This document shows, one piece after another, positions 1 through 15,179 of a stretch of DNA of 64,000 bases (positions within the stretch are counted from its first letter, which is position 1; the number at the start of each line of letters is the position of its first letter). Position numbers and translations under genes: made by a program. The notes under the pieces are model-generated. The model ran no database searches, had not been told where the DNA came from, and saw nothing but the letters and a program-made list of their open reading frames with translations. The DNA comes from Gadus chalcogrammus (Eukaryota; Chordata; Actinopteri; Gadiformes; Gadidae): assembly GCF_026213295.1 (NCBI RefSeq), contig NC_079426.1, forward strand, positions 14,770,925 to 14,834,924. The letters run 5' to 3'.

Positions 1-19
1 CCGACTTGTTGAAAAAGTC

Positions 20-440
20 TTTTTAGAGAAGGATTTTCTCAGAAAAGCTAGAAATTGTGAAACAGGGACGACCAACCCCGCAGCTAGCTGCTCTGACCCA
101 GCCGGGCAAAGGGTTTGTGCGGCACTTTCAATCCAGCAACTACGACAGGTATAGTTGGCTGACAGCGTCAAGTGGTCATTGTAATCTGTATTGCTGGGAA
201 TGCTTGCTATTTGCAACGGATTGATGTGGTGTTTGGAGCCACGGTGGGTTTTCCAACCTGAGTTGTCTTGCAAAGGCGGCATTGAGACACCAAAGTACGG
301 CGGGCCACTTGCATCCATCGTTCGGAGACACCCGAGTGGGTTTTCCAACTCAATGCGCAAGTAAGAAGGGAAACAGAGCTCCACAACGAAATCGCGCTGT
401 GGTTGATTTGTAAAGCCTATATTAATATTATTTTGGTTTA
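20..440 (+). pseudogene. degenerate TTF-type zinc-finger (hAT transposase / ZMYM-like) fragment
   Basis: Translation of about 50-330 gives a stretch with the motifs GFVRHFQSSNYDRYSWL and HCNLYCWECLLFATD, followed by a Ser/Cys/His-rich part with GGFSNLSCLAKAALRHQ. This is the pattern of the TTF-type zinc finger that begins many vertebrate hAT-like transposases and ZMYM-type host genes. The reading frame is broken. A TGA lies in frame at 222-224. The residues before about 52 (FLEKDFLRKA) lie in another frame. After about 330 the likely continuation (VFQLNAQVRRETELHNEIAL) is in a third frame. No DDE-domain part follows, so this is only an N-terminal remnant entering from the left edge. The zinc-finger call is from motif memory. 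The breaks are read directly. Confidence 0.65.
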
Positions 441-449
441 TAAAAAAAA

Positions 450-1809
<1,360 letters not shown>

Positions 1810-2360
1810 TAGGTGCCCAGGTGTGCAAGGGGCCCTGGATTGCCCAGACTGTTTAATATTTTTCTTAAAAAGAAAAAAAACTTCAACCCTATTGGCCCAT
1901 TACAAGAATCATTAAAAAAAGTTAGCAGCTCATTCTTCAGTAGCAGTGCTTTTTTAGATAAGGCTGTCTCAATGGTTTTATACTTTTTTCTTTTCTGCGT
2001 GATCAGTAAGGGGGCCTCAAACAAATTGTAGCCTAGGGGCCAATGACCAACATGTGTGCTCCAGTTGATCTACATGAAGGACAGTTTCCAACTTATGTTT
2101 AAATATCAATATCATAAAGTTGATAAAAGACCAACTGACAGGCTGACTAGTCTTTCCTGGCAACAAAGTGTGTGACTTAGAAAATGCGTATGGACTCACG
2201 TGACTTTGTACATATAAGCGTGTGTAATTCACTTTTTGTATTAAAGTAATTGTTTTATTTTATTTATTTTTATAGGCTTCTGCTAAAGAGTGTAATCAAA
2301 ACAATCTGGTTTTCAGCGACAACACCACAACACCCAGCGGAACCTCCGGTGGACCATCAT

Positions 2361-2410
2361 GACATCGCAATGCCCACTCCCCTATATAAGTCACCGCTCC
2401 TCAGTCCAGT
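2361..2410 (+). promoter_or_regulatory. TATA-type promoter candidate 1 in copy 1
   Basis: CCTATATAAG at 2381-2390 is preceded by ATGACATCGCAATGCCC, which includes a TGACATC CRE-like half. It is followed by TCACCGCTCCTCAGTCC. Nearly the same block recurs at 3230-3275 and, on the other strand, at about 50905-50945. This conservation supports a functional core promoter of the element. Confidence 0.5.
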
Positions 2411-2520
2411 GCTCAGTGCTGATCAGAGAGTCGAGCGTAAGCATTACCTTGTAATCACTGAGCAAGCACAGCAGCGTTTTACCCAGGTAGCGTTTGTTGG
2501 ACTATTGAGCAAGCAAACGA

Positions 2521-2945
2521 TGGGGGGGAGACATGTGAGGAACCGGAAGAGGAAACCGAAACCTGAGGACCTCATCCAACAGGAGAGCATCCACCAGGAG
2601 AGTCTCCACCAGGAGAGCCTCCACCAGGAGAGCCTCCACCAGGAGGGTCTCCAACAGGAGAGCCTCCACCAGGAGAGTCTCCAACAGAGGGGCCTCCACC
2701 AGGAGGGTCTCCACCAGGAGACTCTCCACCAAGAGACTCCACCCGGAGGGACTCCAAGCAGAGAGACCGGACGGGACTAGCAAGAAGAGACTCCAACACA
2801 TGGTAATCATGGTTTACCTAAGCAGCCCTCTGATCAGGAGACACCTGGTAACAGACAGCGGTGAGAGACTCCAACCAGAGGGACTCCAACAGGAGAGACT
2901 CCAACCAGAGGGTCTCCACCAGGAGGGTCTCCACCAGGAGGGTGA
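2521..2945 (+). repeat. 15-bp coding minisatellite with basic leader (copy 1)
   Basis: An open frame begins with a basic segment (RHVRNRKRKPKPEDLIQQ) and continues as pentapeptides of the type HQESL, HQEGL and QQESL. These are encoded by a 15-bp unit resembling CACCAGGAGAGCCTC at about 2577-2745. A second short run lies at about 2868-2942 (QPEGL, HQEGL). The frame stops at 2778-2780 between the runs. The same basic leader followed by the same pentapeptides occurs in copy 2 on the minus strand. The unit length is a multiple of three and has no stop in most frames, so long open frames here are weak evidence for a protein. Confidence 0.75.
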
Positions 2946-3229
2946 GGTGAGGAGGGAGAAGACACGAGTACGATCCGCACACATAAACTTTAAGTGTGCA
3001 GATGCACTTTTTTCAAAGGCGCGCGTGCACACAAACACACATTTGAACACATTCCCTATCAGTAAAAAAATATTTAGAAATATGTTCATGCACACGTTAT
3101 CTACTGATAAAACATCCAAATGATTTAGACTTCAGCATATCTTTGCGGTTTTCAAAAGAATGTACACAAAACAATCCGGTAACCGTGGCTACACCATGTT
3201 ACGTCTCTGGCCAGCGGAACCTCTATGAC

Positions 3230-3275
3230 ATCACAAGGCCCCGCTCCTCTATATAAGTCACCGCTTCTTAGTCCC
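3230..3275 (+). promoter_or_regulatory. TATA-type promoter candidate 2 in copy 1
   Basis: CTCTATATAAGTCACCGCTT sits just downstream of ATGACATCACAAGGCCCCGC, repeating the arrangement seen at 2361-2410. The first ATG-beginning exon-like block starts about 220 bp downstream. Confidence 0.5.
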
Positions 3276-3362
3276 TTGTGCTTATTGTATCAACTTAATG
3301 TCACACATAATATCTCAATCATACACCTGCACTCACATACACTCACACACATACACACACAG

Positions 3363-3399
3363 ACCCACACGTATGCACATTTTGTGCATACGTGTGGGT
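3363..3399. repeat. perfect 17-bp-stem hairpin
   Basis: ACCCACACGTATGCACA at 3363-3379 is followed by a three-base TTT loop and its exact reverse complement at 3383-3399. The corresponding place in copy 2 (about 50785-50815) has only one arm, so the second arm arose in copy 1. Confidence 0.9.
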
Positions 3400-3475
3400 T
3401 AAGGGTTGATGCAGGTGCATCCCTAATCATCAGTGTGGTATCCTGTTTTAACATACGCTGTGTGTTGTGTCCTAG

Positions 3476-3586
3476 ATGGTGAGGACACCGGGGGTCTTGG
3501 AGGCTGAGGAGGAGGCGTTAGAAGAGTTTGCGTCCACCTCAGGGCTGTCAGCCCTGAACCAAGGCCACACCTCCCCTACACACATG
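3476..3586 (+). CDS. exon-like block of unrecognised element gene (copy 1)
   Basis: After a CCTAG acceptor, an ATG opens 37 codons beginning MVRTPGVLEAEEEALEEF and ending at ATG before GTGAGC, a good donor. The product is acidic. Copy 2 has a matching start, MVRTPGVLEAEEDALE, on its minus strand at 50724 downward. There it runs directly into the next block without the part in between. I do not recognise the family. Confidence 0.45.
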
Positions 3587-3739
3587 GTGAGCTGTCTGCG
3601 TTGATATGTTTACGTATGTGATTAACAGACTGACGCTCATATTAACATACGTCACTAAAATATAACACATAAAAGCAACAAACACACAACAGCTACTTGG
3701 GTCTTCATTAATTACAGTTGTGTCATTAATATCTCACAG

Positions 3740-3838
3740 GAAACCAACACCGAGCCTGGGGTGAAGGCCTTAGGGACTGTGACAGCCAGGCTACCTCCGA
3801 GACCAGACAGGACATCCAAGAAGAGCCTGAAACAAATG
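3740..3838 (+). CDS. exon-like block 2 of unrecognised element gene (copy 1)
   Basis: Thirty-three open codons lie between a CTCACAG acceptor and ATG before GTCATT. They include PPRPDRTSKKSLKQM. This block is absent from copy 2, so it may be a skipped or lost exon there. Confidence 0.35.
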
Positions 3839-3898
3839 GTCATTGTCCTCTACCTAAGCTGTCCTTTGTTGGGCAGACACCTGTACAAAGACAGCGGT

Positions 3899-4270
3899 GA
3901 CCTGGAGATGCCAGCTGACCACGGCAACCAGCACGTTGTCGTCCGTCAACATCCCATTGACGCCGTGATTGTCGATCCTCAACCAGGATCAACAGGCAGC
4001 CACCGCCCTGCCAGGTGTAGTAGAGATCGAGGAGAAACCTTTTGTCTTTATGGGCTGTACAGAACCTGTGGCCCCCCCGAACAACTCGGAAATCTCGGAC
4101 ATGCATGACGAAGAAGGGGAGGAACCCATACAGTAGCCCATAGGAAAGAGCCTCGGGTGGAGATTCCGCAATTGGCTCAGTGTGGTGAAGGAGAACGAGC
4201 CCAACCATAAGAGGAACGCCAGAACCTACCTGAAGGAGGACACGGAGGAACACCTCATCTCCAGCAGTGA
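3899..4270 (+). pseudogene. broken exon-like block 3 of element gene (copy 1)
   Basis: The block is homologous to the open minus-strand frame 50724-50392 in copy 2 (LEMPTDNGNHHVVV, VVEIEEKSFVFMGCTEPVAP, ISDMPDEEGEEP). In copy 1 the frame changes around 3970-4020 and meets a TAG at about 4134, where copy 2 reads on as PVQEPKERASGG. A later part corresponds to NWLSVVKEKEPNNKRNA and YLKEDMEEHLISSSE in copy 2. Copy 1 is therefore the more damaged copy of this block. Confidence 0.5.
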
Positions 4271-4399
4271 GTCCTTTTGAATAACCTTGGCTAATTGTGC
4301 AATCCAACGCATTTCATGACGCCACTCAGGATGTTGTGGTGTTTGGCACATGCTCATGCGTCCTTGAACATCTTCTTACGTGTCCATTTTGTTCTGCAG

Positions 4400-4539
4400 A
4401 AGCTTATAAACGTCAGGCAGCTTTGCTCAGTACAAAGCTCTCGATGGCTGAAGGAGAGCAGATGAGGATGAAGATCCACCGGGCTGAACGCCGGCAGCAG
4501 AAGGTGGCTCAGAGGCTGAAGGAGGAGCAGCGCTACTAG
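4400..4539 (+). CDS. coiled-coil-like C-terminal exon of element gene (copy 1)
   Basis: After a TTCTGCAG acceptor the frame reads AYKRQAALLSTKLSMAEGEQ, then a Lys/Arg/Glu/Gln-rich helix ending LKEEQRY and TAG at 4537-4539. Copy 2 has the same sequence and the same TAG, so this stop predates the duplication and may be the true end. The heptad-like charge pattern suggests a coiled coil. The function is unknown. Confidence 0.5.
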
Positions 4540-5345
4540 CAGTGGGCTGCTGAAGTGGGCCTCAGCGATGCAGGAGAGGGGCCAGCAGACGGGCCTAAGA
4601 AAAGGATGACCAGATTGCAGAAGTTGTCTTTAGGGTGAGTTTCTGTTTAATTCTTACTATGAGAAGATATGAGGCTTCAGTGTGACCAACATTTTTTTTT
4701 TCCCTCCTTGTTTCATTTGCATTTCCAGATTGGTCGCCCTGTGCCAATAAGCCGATCCCCTCCATCCGGCCAACCCCGGTGCGGGTCACCTGTACATATA
4801 TACATAGAAGCATAATAAAATTCAAAGAAATACAAAAGAATACAAGACAATACAAGACCGGACAGCTGGAAGAACCAACATTATGTTTTCTTATGTCATA
4901 CTGTGTATTATACTTTTTTATTCAACTGTAATAATTGTATTAAATGACATTAATATCAAATAAAAATTTCTTCGAGAATTATTGTCATCTTGTGTTCTTT
5001 TTAGATGTATACAAATATCTTATACTTAATGGCAGACACACTATCTTTGACACACAAGTGTGCGAGCGTGCACAAAAATTGTTGTCTCAAAACAGTGCAG
5101 GTGTTTGTTTAAACTATTTATTTTTGTAAAAAGAAATGCTTCATCCATCAGAAGATCCAAGGGTTCCCCATTACCATCATAATACAACAATTACATCCAT
5201 TTCTGACTTGTGGCTCTGGCTGACAAAAAAAACAAAAAAAACAGGACAAACAGTATAATTATAGTATATACATAGTATATTGAAATGTTTAAACGCAATG
5301 TAAAAAATAAATAAAACAAAGAGAATTGGCCCAGTGATGAAGGAT

Positions 5346-5359
5346 ATATATATATACTG

Positions 5360-5398
<39 letters not shown>
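5346..5398. repeat. AT and (CA)n microsatellites
   Basis: A short TATATA run is followed by about 17 CA units, just outside the right end of copy 1. Confidence 0.9.
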
Positions 5399-5399
<1 letters not shown>

Positions 5400-5400
<1 letters not shown>

Positions 5401-8325
5401 AAGGACATGCGTGCGCACGCAAACACGCACATACACACACAAAATCCCTTTCCTTCCAATGGGGAGACTACAGTGTTGCTGACACGGACCAAAAAGTAAC
5501 TCCTCCTCACAATCACCTTATTACACTTGTTTAAAGCCTCCTGTGACATGACAGAGCTCCAGCAACCACAGCAGGGAATGTACACCATTGGGCGTCACAA
5601 GTTAACATGGTCACAGCTGCATCTGAAATCAAAGGGGGCAATTTCAAAGCAGTTCAGTAGTCAGCACTATGAGTCAGAATGTTAAAGGAGTGGCAAACAG
5701 GGCTGTTTGTTGAGTGATGAATGGACTATCGCTTTATTCATAGTTATCACTATGACTAGGGGGGAACTTCTAGTATTACTTGGGATCTCATTGGCTCCCC
5801 ACACATGGTAAGCCACAACCGTCTGTTTTTTTTTTTTTTGCATAAAGGGGCAATTTGCAGGAGAATGCATGATATTAGCAGCAGCACACTGAGGTGACAC
5901 GAGCACACTAGCAGCTCTGGGGAACAGCACAAGCAGCATTCTCGGGTCGTCCACAGGCGGGGGAGTAGGTAAAATGTCAGCCGGTACAGATATGTGCAGA
6001 TGCAATGCGTTTGGGTTTGCACAAATTGGGGTATTTTAAATTCAGTTTTGAGCATCAATGAGTGATGGGAAACAAATGAGCTCTCATTACAGTTTGCTGT
6101 GAATGGCTCATAGCTTAAACACACGCTATTCATCAAAATGCCGTACAGTCAATGCTGCCCGAGAGATGGGAATCAAAACAACTGTAGATGGTGTTATTAA
6201 AAGTCAGTAGTGTGTGTGCTTGTTTTGTTCATACATGTGTTTGTGTGTGTATGTGTGTGTGTGTGTGTGTGTGTTTGCTTGTTTGTGTGTCAATGTGTAT
6301 GTGTTAATGTGGATTGGTTTGTTTGTGTCAACTGGCAAGGACAAAGCATCTGGTATGCAATTGGGCTCTTGTCTGTGCATAGTGATTAATAACCCATGTG
6401 TGAACACTGGGAGGGGAGGAGAGACCTTGTTGGGGTTATCACCGTGACTACATGGTCTATGTCTATGTTGAACCTGATTACACGATTTGCAGAATAAAAT
6501 ACCAAATTTACATTCAACTGGAAGTTCTGGAACGACTCATTAACCTTCATTAGGCACAAGCAGGGGTTGTTTGTAAAGAACTATTATTAATGAGCAATAA
6601 GTTCTGAAAGTTTGGGTCAATATAGATTCTGATAGCACTTCAATGATAACTGCGTCCTCGCAAATTTCCCAAAGTTCTCGTTGTAACTAAAGACCAGTTT
6701 TTGTTAATCTGATTCACAAACATTTGGTGCTCACCACAAAAGCTGCCACACTTTTCTTTTAAAACAAGACAATAAAGGACCTAAAAAGGAAATCCAGTGC
6801 AACGTGTGAAGGAATGTTGCTGCTTATACTTCAGACCACAGTATTACATTTAAAACCCAATAATCAAGAAATTCACCATGCATGAACAAACCCATTGACT
6901 AACCTGCTTGGGGAAATTGTCAACTTAATTATCAATATTAGCAGCAAAAAAAACCTCTTCAAGTGTGGCCACTTATGCACCATTGCTTACCCCCCCCCTG
7001 GGCTTCTTAGAACTCATTTTCTCAACCATGACTGGCTGATGTCAGTGTGTGTGTGAGTGGAGAGGAGAAAATAGGAAAGGAGATGAGAAGAGAGGAGAGT
7101 GTTTGAGAAGCAGGTATTCTGAGTGAGCTGTAGATGCCTCGCATTGGGGAAATCTGGAAGGCAGCCAGGCCAGCTCTGTCAAAAGGAAGATGAATTTAAA
7201 AAAAATGATTTCCAATTTGCATTTACAGTTCTTGTACATTTCCTTATTTCCCAAGGTTAAAACTCCAAATAGGAAAATCTATTGGCTATGCCATGGAAAT
7301 CATATTTAGTGCACTTCCAAATACAGCTCTTTGCACATTCATAAAACAGTTTTCAACATTGTTTATTTATTTGTTTATGGTATTATTAAGGGATAAGCCA
7401 TTCTTACATTTTGTGCATGATCCAAAGGTGATCATAATATATCTTACAGAAGATGTTCTATGTATGTGTGTATGTGTATGTGTTTTTTGTTTGTGTGTGC
7501 TGTGATGGAAAATCCACATGTTGTTACGTTTTTCTTTATGAACTTAGACTTTGTTTACTGTTCCGTGTATGATCTTAACACCCTGCTCTTCAGGGTCTAA
7601 ATTGTAAACCTTTGTGTTTCGTGTGATGTATATCCTGTATATCCTTGTGTGATGTACATTCCATATCTCTAGCTGCCTTTTGTTGGTTTGGGCATGTTTT
7701 CTTTACCCCCTGGGAGAGCGAGAAGCAAAGGGTTCCATGTGATAAGGCAAGGCCCTTTATGACATCCTGAGGAGCTTCAATCAATCGTTTACCATCTGGT
7801 TAACAAAGGCTTTTGGTTCATTGGGGGACAGCAGGAACCCGACAGAAATGTATAAGAAGTCCTGACTTTACCCATGCAGTGGACTTCTCCTTGCGAACCT
7901 TTATAGAGACGCAGGACAAACTCCCATCTGAGGACTCCGATTATTGTTTTGTATGACTATTCTATTGTTTGTTGATGCATGTTGAGATGTATCTTTGTTC
8001 GTACTATATGTACAAATATATATTACCATAATTGTCCACTAGTATTGTGTGCTTTTTGCATTTGGAAATCTGATCTGTCTTAGACGCAATATCCGATAAA
8101 GGAATTGCCACAACAGTGCTTGTGTTTGTGAAAGGCTCTGTGTGTTTTCGAGTGACTGCATAACCGTGTGCGCGTGTGCGTATTTGTGTATGGTTCTGTC
8201 TGTCTGTGAAGTATTTTCAACTTCGGCATATTTCTTGCGACATTGCTAGGTGACATTGCACAAGAACCTGTAGAAAGTATCTCTTCACACATTAAACTAG
8301 ACTGTTTATACACCCTTTACACAAT
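5400..8325. other. no gene seen
   Basis: Unique-looking AT-rich DNA with a GT array at about 6239-6272. Open frames here are short, with no recognisable motifs. A stretch at about 7500-8060 has a TATA-like ATGTATAAGAAG and could be part of a retroviral-type LTR, but I could not define its ends. Confidence 0.5.
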
Positions 8326-8327
8326 GG

Positions 8328-9875
<1,548 letters not shown>

Positions 9876-9879
9876 GGGG

Positions 9880-9913
9880 GGTGTAGCAGTGGTGTAGCAG
9901 TGGTGTAGCAGTG
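9880..9913. repeat. 12-bp tandem repeat, about 3 units
   Basis: The unit GTGTAGCAGTGG is repeated about three times. Confidence 0.85.
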
Positions 9914-10013
9914 GCCACTGCAGAAATGATCTTGCTGTCCCCTCCCCAGTTACCATGAGATCCTTCAGTTACTATAGCTTCCAACTCTCATGTATACACG
10001 TACACATGCCATA

Positions 10014-10123
<110 letters not shown>

Positions 10124-10269
10124 ATCACAGCTGCCATTAAGACTGCCAAAGTGCCTGTCAGAACCTTCTGGAAACAAGCTGTAAAAATAACCCAATTAGA
10201 AGACACCAGTGGCCGTTGATGCAGTCGTGATCCATTCAGCTTCTGGTTTGCACTAGACGCAGACACACG

Positions 10270-10416
<147 letters not shown>

Positions 10417-10686
10417 GGCTGGGCGATATATCGATATTTAAATTATATCGATATTTTTTCAAACGCGATATGAAACGAGACCATATCGTCAATATCGATA
10501 TAATTTAATTTGCGTTGAAATTACAGCACATTTGTTCCAAATAACACCAGTTTCGAACGGCGCCTGCCGCCTGCTATTTCGTAACTCATGTCTCTCCCGC
10601 TCTGCCTCCGGCTCACACACACAGTCTCTGCCTGCCCCCCCCCCCCCCCCCCCCCTCCACTGACTCACGTCACTTTTTGAAACATG

Positions 10687-10841
10687 AGCCGTGTTCGAAA
10701 TCGTTCACTATTCATTGGGTATTTTAAGTGCACTATATTGAGCATGAAATTAACCACTGAGAATTCGAACACCACTACAAAATGGCGAGCACCCTATATA
10801 GTGCGCTATATCTGTCATAGGGAACGATTTCGAACACAGCT
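10687..10841. mobile_element. 155-bp MITE nested in the hAT element
   Basis: The termini AGCCGTGTTCGAAATCGTTC and GAACGATTTCGAACACAGCT are near-perfect inverted repeats. A direct ATG flanks both sides (10684-10686 and 10842-10844), a 3-bp duplication like that of PIF/Harbinger elements. A second, decayed copy lies at about 42434-42585. Confidence 0.75.
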
Positions 10842-11015
10842 ATGGAGTCCGCCTGCGCATGCAGCTCCGAGGAGCTTGTTTGCAAGCGAAAGACCAACGG
10901 CTCCATAGTATGGAAATGGTTTGGATATAAGTTGTCTGACGAATTACAAAATCACGTAATTTGTGGAGTGTGCTTAAAAACTGTCGCAACCAAAGGGTTG
11001 CAATTCTGTCCATAA
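10842..11015 (+). pseudogene. BED zinc-finger N-terminus of hAT transposase
   Basis: The frame begins ATG (itself the right-hand MITE target duplication) and includes SIVWKWFGYKLSDE followed by VICGVCLKTVATKG. This is the first half of a BED-type zinc finger, with the CxxC pair and the aromatic WxxFG pattern. It loses homology after Lys-Gly and stops at TAA 11013-11015, before the His ligands expected in the GGNTTNL...H part. This is therefore a remnant of the element's own transposase. Confidence 0.6.
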
Positions 11016-11602
11016 TATTCCGGAGGTGCAAACAGCTTTTGGCCGTGACATTATATATTATAATGTACGGAGGCTCAATCGCGCTGATTTGGAATGTCTT
11101 GGTCTGTCACAAAGCATCTAAGCTCCTCCCCTTACTCTGCCTGGCCCGCCCAGAGACGTTGGCCCGCCAATGAGACACGACCGTGCGAGCGCCACATGTG
11201 TGTGTGAACACACACACTATAACGCAAGTGTTTCTTGTCGGTTCTTTGACGTCTCTTGTATTTCCTCAACGAGACTGTATTGGGGGTTATCTGAGCCATG
11301 GTTGAGAAGGAATTGGGGGAAAGGAACTTTGGCTTTGACTCGCTGAAGTACATGAACTGCGACATGCCTCCCGTGGGTTCTAGAATATTTACAGAACACG
11401 GCTAAAGGCTATGTGGTACCGTGGCTGCACGGCAGAATTTCGGGAACGTCTTTGAATACTGTGTTAGTTGCCCACTAATACCTATATTAAAGAATACATA
11501 AAATAGCATGTCATGTCCGCCCCCCCCACGCAGTCGTTACGGTTCATAATATTTTGGAAGCGCACAAAGCTTTTGGCCGTGATGTTATATATTATAATGT
11601 TC
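11003..11602 (+). repeat. 65-bp direct repeat pair inside hAT
   Basis: The segment ending GCTTTTGGCCGTGACATTAT at 11003-11067 recurs with few changes at about 11537-11602. Between them is a 35-codon ATG frame (11298-11405, beginning MVEKELGERNFGFDSLKYMN) that does not look like transposase. It could be sequence captured from elsewhere. Confidence 0.6.
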
Positions 11603-11859
11603 TCTAATACGAGGCGGAGGCAGTGTCTAGTCCACGGTTTATTCAACCATCAAACTGTATTCAATTCCGAACGGTAGGAATAGTAATATCAAATCTGCGC
11701 ACGGAGCGCGCCGCCCCCCCCCCCCCCCCCCCCCCCCCTGCGCACGGAGCACGCCGCCGCAACGCCCCCCCCCCCTTCGACAAATATCGATATTTATCTT
11801 ATATCGATATTCTGCTTGAAGATATCGAGATATGACTTTTGGTCCATATCGCCCAGCCC

Positions 11860-13849
<1,990 letters not shown>

Positions 13850-14117
13850 GAACAAATGTTTAACCTCAATGTCAAAAGTGAAATATCAAAGTGCTCTGAT
13901 TTACTGCAAATCTCAATATATACATGATATGATATGATATGATATGATATGAACTTTATTCGTTTTTCAGCAGTGCTGACATTCGTCTTGCGACCCAGCA
14001 GCCGTTGCATGTAAAAACAGAAAACATGAATTACACACATTGACATGACACATTGAAACACAACAAATGTACATACATGGGTACAGATAGTCGAGAGCAC
14101 ATTGTCCACCACTTCGC

Positions 14118-15104
14118 CTATCTCCGGTTTAGCATCAAAGTCGATTGATGGACAAAAGACTTTTTTAGTCTAACCTTCTTGAAAAGTGGTACCTCGTATC
14201 TCCTTCCTGAGGGCAATAACCTGTATTCACTATACAAAACATGACTAGTGTTTGAGGTGATGTTTTTTGCCAACCTCAGCATGCTGTTGTCATACGTGGA
14301 AGTATACAGCTCCTGAAGTGGTTGTCCAACAATCTTTGAACAAATGTTTAGTTGTTGGGACATTTGTGACTTTAGGGCTACAGACAGACATCCATACCAG
14401 GTGGTACTGCAGTACTGAAGAACACTCATAATGACAGAAGTGAAAAACAAAAGAAGAATCCTTCTACTGGCACCAAAAGATCTTAAAAGGCGAAGGAAAT
14501 AGATTCTTTGCTTTGTTTTCTTACACACTGATTCAATCTGATCTTTCCAGGAAAGAAGATGGTCTATTACTACTCCTAGGTATGTGTATGATGAACATAC
14601 CTGATCGATCTGTTCACTATGAATAGTAATAGGAGATTTGCATATCTCCAGTGGTGCACCAAAAACAATCTCTTCTGTCTTTTTTGTGTTTATGATGAGA
14701 GCGTTGTTATCACTCCATTCAACCACCTTATTTACTCTCTGCTGGTGCAGTCCAGGGTCACTGAAACTATTTAAAAGAGAAATTAAAACTGTGTCGTCAG
14801 AGTACTTTAGAATGTACTGATCTGGTCCTTTGCTCCTACCCTCAGACAGACATTCTTCAGTACGACAACTGTCAGTATAAAGAGTGAAGAGTACAGCTGA
14901 GCTTACACAACCCTGTGGAGCGCCAACATTTGTAGTTAATGCTGAGGAAAGGGTTCTGTTCACCTTTACTCTCTGTACTCTGTTGGTTAAGAAACATGCA
15001 TACCAGTGAATCAAATATGGATTCAGTTCTAACTGGACCATCTTTGACACCAATATATCAGACTGTATCGTGTTGAAGGCTGAAGAAAAGCCCAAGAACA
15101 ACAC
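14118..15104 (-). pseudogene. LINE reverse transcriptase, C-terminal part
   Basis: An open frame of 328 codons encodes the second half of a LINE reverse transcriptase. Visible motifs are FSSAFNTIQ (motif A region, residues about 6-14), GAPQGCVSS (about 61-69), YSDDTVLIS (about 98-106), YLGVVID (about 173-179) and a typical C-terminal tail with CSTTWYGC. The residue before FSSAF is Gly where the catalytic Asp of motif A (DFSSAF) is normal, so this copy should be inactive even though the frame is open. The frame continues upstream in phase as HLDQSRENYARV, so the first Met is not a real start. The clade assignment is inference. Confidence 0.75.
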
Positions 15105-15116
15105 CCTTGCATAGTT

Positions 15117-15164
15117 TTCTCTAGACTGATCTAGATGTACATCTAGACTGATCTAGATGTACTG
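15117..15164. repeat. 22-bp tandem duplication
   Basis: TCTAGACTGATCTAGATGTA is repeated twice at the 5' edge of the LINE fragment. The unit is partly palindromic (TCTAGA, ATCTAGAT). Confidence 0.85.
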
Positions 15165-15179
15165 GTCCATCAGGTGGGC

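Larger units (their letters stand above)
1865..5190 (+). mobile_element. unrecognised repeated element, copy 1 (direct orientation)
   Basis: This block is homologous, in inverted orientation, to about 49090-53840. The shared left edge is recognisable from about 1880 (ACTTCAACCCTATTGGCCCA) and the shared right edge runs to about 5190 (CCATTACCATCATAATACAA). Inside, in order, are a TATA-type promoter, a 15-bp coding minisatellite, a second TATA-type promoter, and at least four exon-like blocks with AG/GT borders ending in a coiled-coil-like tail. Neither terminal inverted repeats nor a target-site duplication could be defined. It may be a transposon carrying genes or a segmentally duplicated multi-exon gene. 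I do not recognise the encoded protein. Confidence 0.6.

Noticed and set aside
7500..8060. Solo LTR of a retrovirus-like element
   Set aside because: There is a TATA-like stretch but no defined TG...CA ends or target duplication, so I list it only as a possibility.
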